Assembly: GCA_015680635.1 (NCBI GenBank)
Contig: JAABOA010000091.1
Coordinates: 6,853 to 21,775, forward strand
DNA: 14,923 nt
DNA from: Lunasporangiospora selenospora
Lineage: Eukaryota; Mortierellomycota; Mortierellomycetes; Mortierellales; Mortierellaceae
Reading direction: 5' to 3'
Part shown: piece after piece, positions 1 to 7,370 of the stretch
Layout: the number at the start of each line of letters is the position of its first letter
Numbering within the stretch: position 1 is the stretch's first letter
Program-made: the position numbers and the translations under genes
The notes under the pieces: model-generated
What the model was told of the DNA's origin: nothing
Seen by the model: the letters and a program-made list of their open reading frames with translations, nothing else
The model's database searches: none

Positions 1-648
1 CCTAGCGGACCTCTTGTGGCAGGCATGCTCGGACTTGGACGGGCCGGAGGAGTGTATGGTCCTCCACCCCAACATCAGCACCATGCCCATCTACAGGCAA
101 CCGAGGCCCTTGACGCGCAGCGCAAGTTGATCGACCTTGAGTTCCAGTACCACTATGTGGTAGACCAGCTTGTTTACTACAGCACGATCAAAACGGGCGA
201 AAACTTTTTCCAATTGGCAGGACTCTTATTCTGTTCATTGCTCAGCAACAGGATATTCCAGATCTGGTCCCCAGCCTATTTGAAAGACCCAAGGACGAAC
301 GAGTCTGCGACTGGTACCGCAGCTGGAGGGGCTGGAGCAGCATCAGGGACATCCGGAGCTACTGGTTTAGGTCCTGATTCCGACGATCCACAGCCCCAAC
401 CACAACCACAACAGCAGCAAACACAGCAGCAACAACAGTCACAACAGCAACAGCAACCTGGTGCCAATGGAGTCACCACGGCAAGCCATGCTCGATTACC
501 TCAGGATGGAGAACAGGTCATTCGAGTTTGGCCAGAGTCGCTCCGAAAGTGGGTCGAGGCCTTGGATTATTTCGTCTCGTTCTTCCCTTACCACTCTAGG
601 CAGCTCGAGACACTCAAGGCACTTCACCACAGCCTAATTTCTTCTTAA
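1..648 (+). CDS. 3' end of an unrecognised polyQ-containing protein gene (partial at the window's left edge)
   Basis: The frame is open from the first base, so the true start lies upstream and the GTG at 16 is not a start. About 215 residues are visible. An N-terminal segment rich in His, Gln and Pro is followed by a well-structured helical block with a hydrophobic core (FFQLAGLLFCSLLSNRIF). A low-complexity linker of Gly/Ala/Thr and then Pro/Gln and poly-Gln comes next, encoded by CAG/CAA-rich DNA at about 391-455. A second aromatic helical block (WVEALDYFVSFFPYHSRQLE) leads to the stop TAA at 646-648. Two ordered blocks separated by a disordered polyQ linker suggest the C-terminus of a larger cytosolic or nuclear scaffold protein. 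I do not recognise the family and assign no function. The hydrophobic block is too interrupted by polar residues to be called a membrane segment with confidence. Confidence 0.7.
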   Translation, partial: PSGPLVAGMLGLGRAGGVYGPPPQHQHHAHLQATEALDAQRKLIDLEFQYHYVVDQLVYYSTIKTGENFFQLAGLLFCSLLSNRIFQIWSPAYLKDPRTNESATGTAAGGAGAASGTSGATGLGPDSDDPQPQPQPQQQQTQQQQQSQQQQQPGANGVTTASHARLPQDGEQVIRVWPESLRKWVEALDYFVSFFPYHSRQLETLKALHHSLISS

Positions 649-1107
649 ATGTTGTGTAGCACCAAACAAAGAAAAATAGAAAGAAAAAAAAAAGATAGTG
701 ATTTTGTTGCCTTTGGCTTCATGTAGAGTAATTTTTCAATCCTAAACTTCAGTCTTTTTCGAACCCTGCCCTTTGTCCATTCCCTTTTACACATAGAACT
801 AGTAAATTATTGACTTTTTTTTAAAAAAAAAAAACAAACAGTTATCTGTTACACGCTCTTTATCGACTTTATGGGGATCTGGCTCAATCTGAACTCTTTC
901 TAGTTTTTGAAAGCGTCCTTTTAGCACCATTCGATCTGTCTACGGCCTTCTACTTCAGTCACACAAATGGAATTGGGCTGAGCAAGAAAAAAAAAAAATG
1001 CCTTGAAAGTGAAGCCACCAAATGTTTATTTATTCCAGGCCTGTAGGGTGGGAACAGAGAAGTTCGGCGCTCTTTTCAATTTCCAACAATACATACATAC
1101 ATTCATC
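649..1107. other. Intergenic spacer: 3'UTR of the left gene and upstream region of FYV7
   Basis: No gene is seen here. The stretch is A/T-rich with homopolymer runs: an A run near 684-692, a T run then an A run near 816-834, and an A run near 987-998. These are typical of fungal termination and promoter spacers. No clear TATA box precedes the FYV7 start. Confidence 0.6.
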
Positions 1108-2455
1108 ATGGTCAAGGTCAAGGACATGGGACTTCCCCGAGATTCGCTGACGCGGCGCCAAGGTGGACGTGGCGGCCCGGGCCCTCGTCGCGATCGAAGG
1201 AATGATGGCACAAAGACAGATAAACGAATGGGCAATGACTATAATACTCAATTCAAGAACAGAGATCAGTCTGAGGGTGGATCGGATGGAAGGATGAAGA
1301 AGAAGGGATTCAACCCCATGGCAAGAGCACACATGGGCTCGGAGGCATACCGTGGTCATGGTAAAACAACTCGTCCTCAACCCTTTTTCACACCTTGTGG
1401 TCATAATACAAACCCACCCTACCTTTGCCAGACACTGACCAACTATCGTCTGGAACTATTTTATCAGCCAAGAAGCTTAAAGCCAAGCTGATCCATAATG
1501 CCAAGGTCAAGAAGGACTATGCCAAGGCATTGAAGCAGGAAGCAGACAACACCCCCGAGTTTTACAAAAAGGTTATTGCTCACTCTGGATTTGCCTATCC
1601 TCTTTGCTTTCAGTTCTCGTTAACAGCCTGGAATCTGGTTTTTTACTAAACGCAAGCTTTCGCTCTATTTTTTTTATTTTTTTTAGATCTTTGGAGAAAA
1701 GACAATCGACGATCAAGGGAATGTGGTTGCCTACGGCACGACCGAGGGTGGAGATGAAGAAAACACACAGGAGCACTCTGCAGGCGACAGTGAGGACGAC
1801 CAAGAAGAAAGTGGCGAAGAGATGGAAGAGGATGAGAGCGAGTCAGCAGAGAGTGACGACGAGGCTCAGGCCCCCAAGAAAGGCAAGGGCAAGGGCAAGG
1901 GCAACAAGGATACTACTGCCACAGCTAAAGCGGGCAAGCAAAAGGAAGAGCCATTTAAGCGCGCCCACAAGCCAAACCCATTCAAGGATGCAATTGAGAA
2001 GCGGGAGCGGGAAAAGAAGGCTATACAGGAGGCTCGCGACGTAAGTGCTGAGAGTGTACAGGATCTGTAAATATTCATGCCAGTGTGCTCTCTTACAACT
2101 ACATGTCTGGATTGAACATTGCATAGAACCGCCTTTTTTTGGTAACGAAAGACAGCCATTTTAACCACCCAACCCATATTCTCTTCTTTGCCTATCCATC
2201 CTATAGCGTGCTCAAAAGGAAAGAGCTTTGGCCAAAAAAGGGCGCGATGCATACTATGCCAAGCGCTTGAAAACCACTCAGAGAGTCATGCAAAAGACAC
2301 CAAAAGGACAGCCTCTCATGTCCAATCAGATCAAGATGATGCTTGGAAAGATCAAGGGCGATATCAAAGAGAACAAGACGCGTGCTCCTTCACTGCAATG
2401 GACCAACAAGGGACGTCAATCTCATAGGGGTGCTAAAAAATCTTCATCTAATTAA
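1108..2455 (+). CDS. FYV7: rRNA-processing protein Fyv7 / CCDC59 (TAP26) family, 4 exons
   Basis: The model is exons 1108-1360, 1468-1571, 1687-2040 and 2207-2455 (319 aa). Introns of 107, 115 and 166 bp begin GTAAAA, GTTATT and GTAAGT and all end in AG; all phases join correctly. A basic Arg/Gly-rich N-terminus leads into the family's Lys-rich box (KLIHNAKVKKDYAKAL, about residues 91-106). Next is an acidic Glu/Asp/Ser stretch (about 130-165), a (KG)n lysine run, and a basic C-terminus with the hallmark GQPLM followed by a helix ending LGKIK (about 271-287), as in yeast Fyv7. Family knowledge: Fyv7 is a nucleolar factor for 18S rRNA processing and small-subunit assembly. Yeast Fyv7 is about half this length; the extra length is mainly the charged low-complexity insert. 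ATG 1108 was chosen because the translation reads MVKVKDMG; the upstream in-frame codons look like leader. Confidence 0.88.
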
Positions 2456-3290
2456 ATATTGCTCTTTGAATATCTCTATGTAAAATTGAAAGACCTGTAG
2501 TGTAGGGTAGAGACTATTAAACGATCCACTGCCACGAACAAGTGGAGGCAAGAGATCGAAAGGAATTCCTCCTTCCTCGGATGGAATCTACGAATTTTTT
2601 GCATGAATAGCATGCTAGTGTGCATCAACGTCTTCTCACCCCCATCCCTTGTCGTTTCCGCCCCCTGCCTCTTCTCTTGAGCCTCTTTCCAATCCTGTCA
2701 CAGGGCGAGGACTGGTGTCTAGTAAGACCCTTTGATCAATCTCATTCACCTTCTGCCTCCAGGAGCAAGGCCTAAAGGGAAAGTAGATTTTTGGAGAAGT
2801 GCTGTTCATTCTGATGCCGCCTCCCTAAAGCTTGGCATCCTCTTCCCAATTAGGAACGAGTTATTACGATATAAACTCCGCCAACATTATGCAAAAGAAC
2901 CACACTCCACCTGTTTTCGCCCGTAGGGGAAGAAAAAAAGGTGCGACCTTGGTCACTGCGATATCTGTCGGGAAACAACTTTTTTTTGTAGCACCCTGAC
3001 GCACGCTGTCTTCGCTTCCCAGAGATTCCGAGTCTCACAAAACATAAACAATGGTGCTTTGGTGTCTTTTCCAACCTAACTGCGGCTATCAAAGCAGATC
3101 TACGTAGAGTCGACGTCTTCGAGCCTCGCTTCTCAATACATTACACCTGTTTGACTATGGTTCGGAGTGCCCCCTTCCCAAGTTTGTACAATAACGTCCC
3201 TCTCGGCAATAAGCACCCCATTCCCACTCCCCTTTGTAGATCTCAACATGAATTTTCACACAGTCGAACTAATAGAAACCTAAAAGAAGG
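2456..3290. other. Intergenic region with no supported gene
   Basis: Only short, unconvincing frames are present, for example 2732-2926, which lacks recognisable domains. A TATA-like GATATAAACT near 2868 and an ATG in good context near 3050 (AACAATGG) open only an 18-codon frame. The FYV7 3'UTR presumably occupies the first part. Confidence 0.5.
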
Positions 3291-3294
3291 TTAG

Positions 3295-3300
3295 TATAAA
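3295..3300 (+). promoter_or_regulatory. TATA box of the repeat-containing ORF at 3451
   Basis: TATAAA lies inside the 11-mer AGTATAAATAC, which occurs two more times in the window (around 4343 and 4609). It is about 150 bp upstream of ATG 3451, leaving a leader of roughly 120 nt that contains a C17A8 run. Confidence 0.55.
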
Positions 3301-3339
3301 TACCAGTCATAACCTCGAAAAACCATTCCCGTTCCTTCA

Positions 3340-3364
3340 CCCCCCCCCCCCCCCCCAAAAAAAA
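3340..3364. repeat. Homopolymer tract C17 followed by A8
   Basis: Seventeen consecutive C residues (3340-3356) run directly into eight A residues (3357-3364). The tract lies in the presumed 5' leader between the TATA box at 3295 and ATG 3451. Its length is likely to vary between strains and to be error-prone in sequencing. Confidence 0.9.
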
Positions 3365-3450
3365 TCAGATTATTCCCACTCCCAGAAATAATCAGTTTAT
3401 TCCCCCTGCCCCGCCTGCGCAACGCCATCACTTTTTTCATGTTGTAATAC

Positions 3451-4074
3451 ATGTCTTCCCAACGCTCCGCTTACTCTGATCGGTTTCGGCGGAGGTGGGC
3501 TGCAGAAGATAGGGCCGTGCTATTCCTTCCCAGTCCCGAGACTGACCCAAGTGCTGAATCACCTGATTCAGGTTTACCAGTTACTCCACACAGCAATACC
3601 TTGGATGACTCTGGACAACATCCAGAATTACTGATCCAATCTTTCGACAATACAAGCCTACAGTCTTTAAACGCCACCTTTACATTCCCACTCGGGCACC
3701 AACCTCGCCCCCTCAATTCCATTTCATGGACTTGTATTACCAAACCTCGCAGACTTTGGCTTGGTACAAGGCCTCGAAAATTTTGGACTGGTCTTACTAG
3801 ACCTCATCGACTTTGGCCTGGTACAAGGCCCCAAAGATTTTGGACTGGTATTACCAGACCTCACACACGTTGGCTTTGTACAAGGCTTGGTGGATTTTGG
3901 CCTAGTTCAAGACCCCGAAGATTTTGGTACTTTAACTCACGAGGACCAACCCAAACTCATATTTTTTCTCGCTCGTTCCTTGCTGCGTATCACCAAGAAA
4001 CCGAGATTAATAGTCAGAGGAGCCGTTTATACAAGATCTGCAACGAGAGCTGCTGCAGACAAGGCAAATTTTAG
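3451..4074 (+). CDS. Hypothetical lineage-specific protein with Trp/Arg tandem repeats (207 aa)
   Basis: The frame runs ATG 3451 to TAG 4072-4074 and is preceded by a TATA box at 3295. The first 90 residues are Ser/Pro/Asp-rich and probably disordered (SSQRSAYSDRFRRRW near the start). Residues 93 onward are a 19-residue repeat of the type WTGLTRPHRLWPGTRPQRF, in three full copies and part of a fourth, encoded by a 57-bp DNA repeat. I recognise no family. The same repeat is also open in the +2 frame (3671-4102), giving GLVxPDLxDFGLVQGPxDF. A frameshift or unannotated splice could join the two halves, so the true C-terminus is uncertain. There is no signal peptide or membrane segment in this frame. 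It may be a decaying or orphan gene. Confidence 0.4.
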   Translation: MSSQRSAYSDRFRRRWAAEDRAVLFLPSPETDPSAESPDSGLPVTPHSNTLDDSGQHPELLIQSFDNTSLQSLNATFTFPLGHQPRPLNSISWTCITKPRRLWLGTRPRKFWTGLTRPHRLWPGTRPQRFWTGITRPHTRWLCTRLGGFWPSSRPRRFWYFNSRGPTQTHIFSRSFLAAYHQETEINSQRSRLYKICNESCCRQGKF

Positions 4075-4102
4075 CCGTCAACGAACCATTTTAGCGCAAT
4101 GA
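3671..4102 (+). other. Alternative +2 open frame over the 57-bp repeats
   Basis: This frame is open from after the TAA at 3668 to the TGA at 4100-4102, with no convincing start of its own. It reads the repeat as a hydrophobic/acidic heptad-like unit (DFGLVQGPKDFGLVLPDL) and runs on 28 bp past the stop of the 3451 frame. It may be the genuine reading of a frameshifted 3' exon or simply the shadow of a repeat that is open in two frames. Confidence 0.3.
3727..3930 (+). repeat. 57-bp minisatellite, about 3.5 copies
   Basis: Units start with TGGACT or a variant at 3727, 3784 and 3841; the fourth partial unit starts with TGGCCT at 3898. The spacing is exactly 57 bp each time. Each unit is itself two related halves of 30 and 27 bp, both beginning TGG and ending in a T-rich stretch. 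Units differ at several positions, so the array is not recent. Confidence 0.85.
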
Positions 4103-4270
4103 CATATCTGTCATCATATCGTGCCCGCATCCATTACCTATGTTGTGAACCGACCTCTCCCACAGGGTTTGTCCTGGTCATATTCTTATGGATTATTGTG
4201 GGTCACAACATTATAGTTGAGAGATAGTAGAAGAGAAAGATTGGAACCAATTACATAGCCAAAACAAGAC
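4103..4270. other. Short spacer downstream of the repeat ORF
   Basis: No gene is seen. A 6-bp inverted repeat (ATGACA-TATC-TGTCAT, 4099-4114) overlaps the stop of the +2 frame and could be a weak 3' structure. Confidence 0.4.
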
Positions 4271-4392
4271 GTTTATAGGTCGCCTGCGGGTTCTCCTACA
4301 GGCAGAAAGACATTTTTACTCCTTTTGAGGGCTGAAGGGGCTAGTATAAATACTGACCCCTGCCCAAGGATAAACCACAATCCAATCTCACC
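4271..4392 (+). promoter_or_regulatory. TATA promoter module, copy A
   Basis: The ordered elements are GTTTATA (4271), a TTTTACTCCTTTTGA block, AGTATAAATACT (TATAAA at 4345-4350), a CCTGCCC block, ATAAA and ATCTCACC. The same elements recur in the same order about 266 bp downstream (copy B). No substantial ORF follows: the first ATGs downstream open only short frames, including ATGAAATACTCTAGATAA around 4488-4505. Confidence 0.55.
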
Positions 4393-4535
4393 AAACATCT
4401 ATCGTCCCTATTTGATTTCATGGATTTCATGTCCATGGCCCGTCTCTCTTGTTCGATTTAGACCCTAGTGTGCGTTGTGCATCAACAATGAAATACTCTA
4501 GATAAAAACGTAGATTGGAGAGCTCAAAAGGAGAT

Positions 4536-4660
4536 GTTTATATGCCCCTTTCAGCGTGGCTGAGAGGATCAGCCATTTTAATCCTTTTGACACTTGGACA
4601 CGGAGAGGAGTATAAATACTCGTCTCTGTCCATTAAATAAAGATTATCATCCATCTCACC
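4536..4660 (+). promoter_or_regulatory. TATA promoter module, copy B
   Basis: GTTTATA (4536), a TTTTAATCCTTTTGA block, AGTATAAATACT (TATAAA at 4611-4616), CTGTCC, AATAAA and CATCTCACC match copy A in order. TATA to ATCTCACC spacing is 50 bp here and 48 bp in copy A. The transcript it would start runs through 4690-4890, where only a 66-codon frame without an ATG at its start is open, and then into the hAT element. Confidence 0.55.
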
Positions 4661-4886
4661 GATTCCTCTTTCCCCACATACTTATTTATCAGTGTGGACA
4701 ACTCAACCACGTTACCACAGTAGTTACCTTGATAGTCCTTTAAGCAAGTGTGTAGGTTCGGTGTATGTAATGGGAAAGAAAGGAGCTCACTTGTGGAGAG
4801 GTTGGGGAGAATCGCATGATGGGGATTCTGAAAGGGATAGAGTAAAGTTCAAACAGTGGCAGACTGACAGGTGTAGGTTTGTATTT

Positions 4887-4894
4887 TTCTAGAT
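4887..4894. repeat. Left target-site duplication of the hAT element (TTCTAGAT)
   Basis: This 8-mer abuts the CAGTG terminus and matches the right flank ATCTAGAT (5197-5204) at 7 of 8 positions. It fits the nTCTAGAn target preference known for many hAT transposons. Confidence 0.7.
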
Positions 4895-5196
4895 CAGTGA
4901 ATTTTACTGTTAAAAAAAAGTAAACACGGTATCAAGTACGCGGTATGAGTCTCCATACCGGTAAAATACTGATATATTTTTACTGGTAAACCCCGGTAGA
5001 TTGTACCGATCTGTCCACCCCAATTGTTGGTGTATACCAACATGCATTAGTAATGGAATACCGGCACAGTTTACCAGTTATATCTACCGCATAACTGGTA
5101 AAAACGATGTACTGCCGATAAATCTATTTTTTTGGTAATACCATCTGCCGAGTACTGAGGATTCCGTGGTATACCGATTACCGGTGTAATTCACTG
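4895..5196. mobile_element. Non-autonomous hAT-like element (MITE), 302 bp
   Basis: The element has terminal inverted repeats CAGTGAATT (4895-4903) and AATTCACTG (5188-5196) and is flanked by 8-bp duplications differing at one base. It has no coding capacity. The interior is dense with short degenerate copies of (A/T)ACCGGTA in both orientations, for example ATACCGGTAAA, TACTGGTAAA, CCCGGTAGA, ATACCGGCAC and TTACCGGTG. These are arranged like the subterminal transposase-binding repeats known from hAT elements. CAGTG-type termini with 8-bp TCTAGA-like duplications are diagnostic of the hAT superfamily. If the flanks are counted as part of the inverted repeat, the match extends to 15 bp (CTAGATCAGTGAATT), but that extension is explained by the palindromic target site. 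Confidence 0.82.
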
Positions 5197-5204
5197 ATCT
5201 AGAT
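5197..5204. repeat. Right target-site duplication of the hAT element (ATCTAGAT)
   Basis: It matches the left copy at 4887-4894 except for the first base. Its CTAG core supplies a stop codon to the minus-strand frame that enters from 5205 upward. Confidence 0.7.
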
Positions 5205-5685
5205 AGTGTTTTTTTTCTTTTTGGCTCGGTCGTTGACTATTGGCCGAGGTCTCATTGTATAAAGCAGAAAAAAAAAGAAAAAAAAACTCAGGGCACCACT
5301 ATTAAAGAGTTCTTGACCTATGGGTCTTGTATCCAAGCATTTCACTACCTCTCGTCGAATCACAATAACACTCAATGCTATCTTTTGAAGTAGAATGCCA
5401 GCTTCAGTTTTGAGATATGAAATCAAGCTTCTTGCATAGGCACTAGGCAGCGAGCGGATTCTACCCACGACCTCAAGACCAGTGACAAAAGGAGCCAGAC
5501 TATCCACACGTCTCTTTGAAACAAATTTCATCGGGTGCCAACTGCGGGTGGATAATCCTGATGTAAATGTCGATACTGAGTTGATCCAGAACTCTGGGAT
5601 CGTAACTGCCCTTGAAAGTTGGTTCCTCCATGGGTTCTGACATTCTTGACGCGATTTCAGAGCTTCCAGGAAGTACACTTTCCAT
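5205..5685 (-). pseudogene. Frameshifted minus-strand ORF adjoining the hAT element, unknown family
   Basis: ATG 5685 sits in a good context (TTTTCACAATGG). It opens an acidic N-terminal frame of 61 codons (MESVLPGSSEIAS at the start; YIRIIHPQLAPDEICFKE near its end) that stops at 5500. The neighbouring frame, open over 5678-5199, continues with protein-like sequence (APFVTGLEVVGRIRSLPSAY, then KTEAGILLQKIALSVIVI) and ends in low-complexity Phe and Lys runs at the transposon boundary. A single-base shift around 5505-5530 would join the two parts. This looks like a gene with one frameshift whose 3' end is now lost in a T-rich tract and the inserted element. A missed intron is possible but no good GT-AG pair was found. 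Family unknown. Confidence 0.35.
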
Positions 5686-6290
5686 TGTGAAAATTGTTGT
5701 TTGAGATGGTTTGTTCCATCACAGGTAACATGGATGAGATGTTGAACAAGAGATTAAAGGGTCACAACTGTGCCAATCACAATTGAAATGAAAATAACAA
5801 TGGATGGATGATTGCAAAACCTGGGATAACAAAAAGGATTTCCACCGATCGCTGAACAAGGGCGCCTGCATGGGGTACTCAACTTGGGCCGTCAGCACAA
5901 TTGCAAAGACAGCCAGTGGAATGAGAGAACAAGGAGAGGAGAAAAAGGTAAAACAGTGCGAAGACGATCGCTTACCGATTGGCAATGGACACGAAACGAA
6001 GCAGGCAGGCCCGTTTTCTCCATTTGGTTCGAGCCGTTTTGCATGCACTGTCTCCACACCAAAAAAAAACTCACCTTCCACACAAATAATAATGGCATGG
6101 GGAAGATAATTAGCATTGTTCAATCTCATCAATTGCCCTCGCATTCAAATGAGTTTAACAGGTGACTCTACCCAACTTTACCAAAGGCGATTGTGGCCTT
6201 TCACAGCGAGTGCAAAAGGTAATGAACTGTCCATTGGTCGCCAGGGAGGTAGTGAGATTACCCTAAATTTCTTTTCTTTTTGAAATGCAG
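5686..6290. other. Gene-poor stretch between the two pseudogenes
   Basis: Several overlapping frames of 60-140 codons exist on both strands, but none has a recognisable domain or start context. An intron-like 3' end (CTTTTTGAAATGCAG, ending at 6290) and a possible donor GTAATG near 6222 suggest that the last part belonged to the Myb/SANT-like gene downstream. Confidence 0.4.
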
Positions 6291-7135
6291 TGCTCCAGAT
6301 GGAACCAAGCATTTTACCGTACTTGGACAAACACTGGACAAACACTGGACAAACACTGGACAAATGAGGACCTCAAGTTTGTGGTCGAATATCTAGAGTC
6401 GAACTACGACCGACTATGGAGAACAAAAAACCAGCGTAGGTGGGACAAGCTGATTGGAGACGCAAAGGTGCTGGGAGACACTAACGCAGCCGCGGAGATT
6501 TCTCTGGCTTGAGCAATCCACTGATACAGAAGCCGCCGAGCCTCAAAGAAGCGCACAGAGAAGCAGACGAGACAGTGTTGGGGTATGTCTTAGAGAAGAA
6601 TAGGCTGGATGTGATGGAGCGGCTGGGAAGTTGGAAAAAAGTGTTGGAGCACAACAGGTCACGTAGGGAATAGGCATCGCGACCTACTCATGCGACGCGG
6701 GTGATAGCGTTCAGAGTATTTGGAGACTATGTAGAAAGCTATGCAGTACCTATTTGCGGGTGGAACCCCGTTATTGAACCAAGTGAAAACAGGATGGATA
6801 CTGCCGTCCTGGATACCAATAAACTCTACATGCCCACGTGGGGCCATCGTTAACAAAAAAAAGTAGGTGGGAGACAAGCTGGCACACCACAAGAGTGGAA
6901 AGTTTTCTCAAAATGGTTCAATGGCAAAACAGGCTCTCTTCTCGATGTTGGTGCCATGAGAAAGCGCGTCTACTTCTACAGAAAAAGCTATTATGACGCC
7001 AAAAGATTCCTAAGTGGATCAGGCAGAGGTCCCGATGAGAAGGATCTCAAGGCAGGGCGTGATACGATTGACAAGAAAGTCGATTTTGATAAGATGCATG
7101 CTATCCTCTACGATGATCCGAAGGCCTGCCACTAG
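6291..7135 (+). pseudogene. Degenerate Myb/SANT-like DNA-binding protein gene
   Basis: The 5' part (frame of 6291, stop 6510-6512) encodes WTNEDLKFVVEYLESNYD then RRWDKLIGDAK, typical of a Myb/SANT-like helix pair. From about 6485 the coding-like frame shifts and runs to TAG 7133-7135, interrupted by in-frame TAG 6671-6673 and TAA 6851-6853. Its last 85 codons read EWKVFSKWFNGKTGSLLD, then YYDAKRFLSGSGRGPDEKDL, then KMHAILYDDP. This has the W...FN..TG / Y..A..FL..G.G pattern of Myb/SANT-like domains that often accompany transposons. An 11-bp tandem expansion lies in the first helix region. One frameshift and two stops argue for a pseudogene. An intron removing both stops is conceivable but I see no strong site pair. 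The 5' exon or exons are not identified. Confidence 0.6.
6324..6367 (+). repeat. 11-bp tandem repeat (TGGACAAACAC) x3 plus a partial copy
   Basis: Three perfect units start at 6324, 6335 and 6346, followed by TGGACAAATGA at 6357. Three extra units add 33 bp (11 codons), so the frame is kept: removing them restores a continuous RT-WTNEDL reading. Confidence 0.9.
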
Positions 7136-7370
7136 GTCACGTCTCAACTGTTCTCCATGGCCATTCCCTTCCCTCTATCCTTGAAGATGAATTTACGAGC
7201 CGAATATTTACCGATACAGTGACTTGACATACTGACACTTGTGAAATAGCTACGCCAGTGGCAACAGGCTACAGTATAATCACAGTGAAAACTGTGCTGC
7301 GAGAGATTTTATTTACAAAACACCAGACATTCTCAGAAGGTCAAGAAAAGTGTTCAAAAAAAGCGACACC
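7136..7370. other. Spacer between converging pseudogene and small secreted-peptide gene
   Basis: No gene is seen. It contains the minus-strand AATAAA signal of the peptide gene (plus-strand TTTATT, 7308-7313), 58 bp past its stop. It also holds a perfect 6-bp inverted repeat CACAGT-GAAA-ACTGTG (7281-7296), suitable for a 3' hairpin. Confidence 0.5.

Noticed and set aside
1030-1404. Minus-strand frames antisense to FYV7 exon 1 and leader
   Set aside because: They are shadows of the plus-strand coding sequence, with no domain or start context.
2868-3113. TATA-like GATATAAACT followed by an ATG in good context near 3050
   Set aside because: The frame is only 18 codons and has no signal-peptide character.
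4692-4892. 66-codon plus-strand frame behind promoter copy B
   Set aside because: It lacks an ATG at its start, has no recognisable domain, and ends only because of the element's target-site stop.
4889-5202. A 15-bp TIR with CTAG or TA target duplication (Tc1/mariner-like reading)
   Set aside because: Taking CAGTG as the terminus gives 8-bp near-perfect duplications of the nTCTAGAn type, a better and more specific fit to hAT; the longer repeat is explained by the palindromic target.
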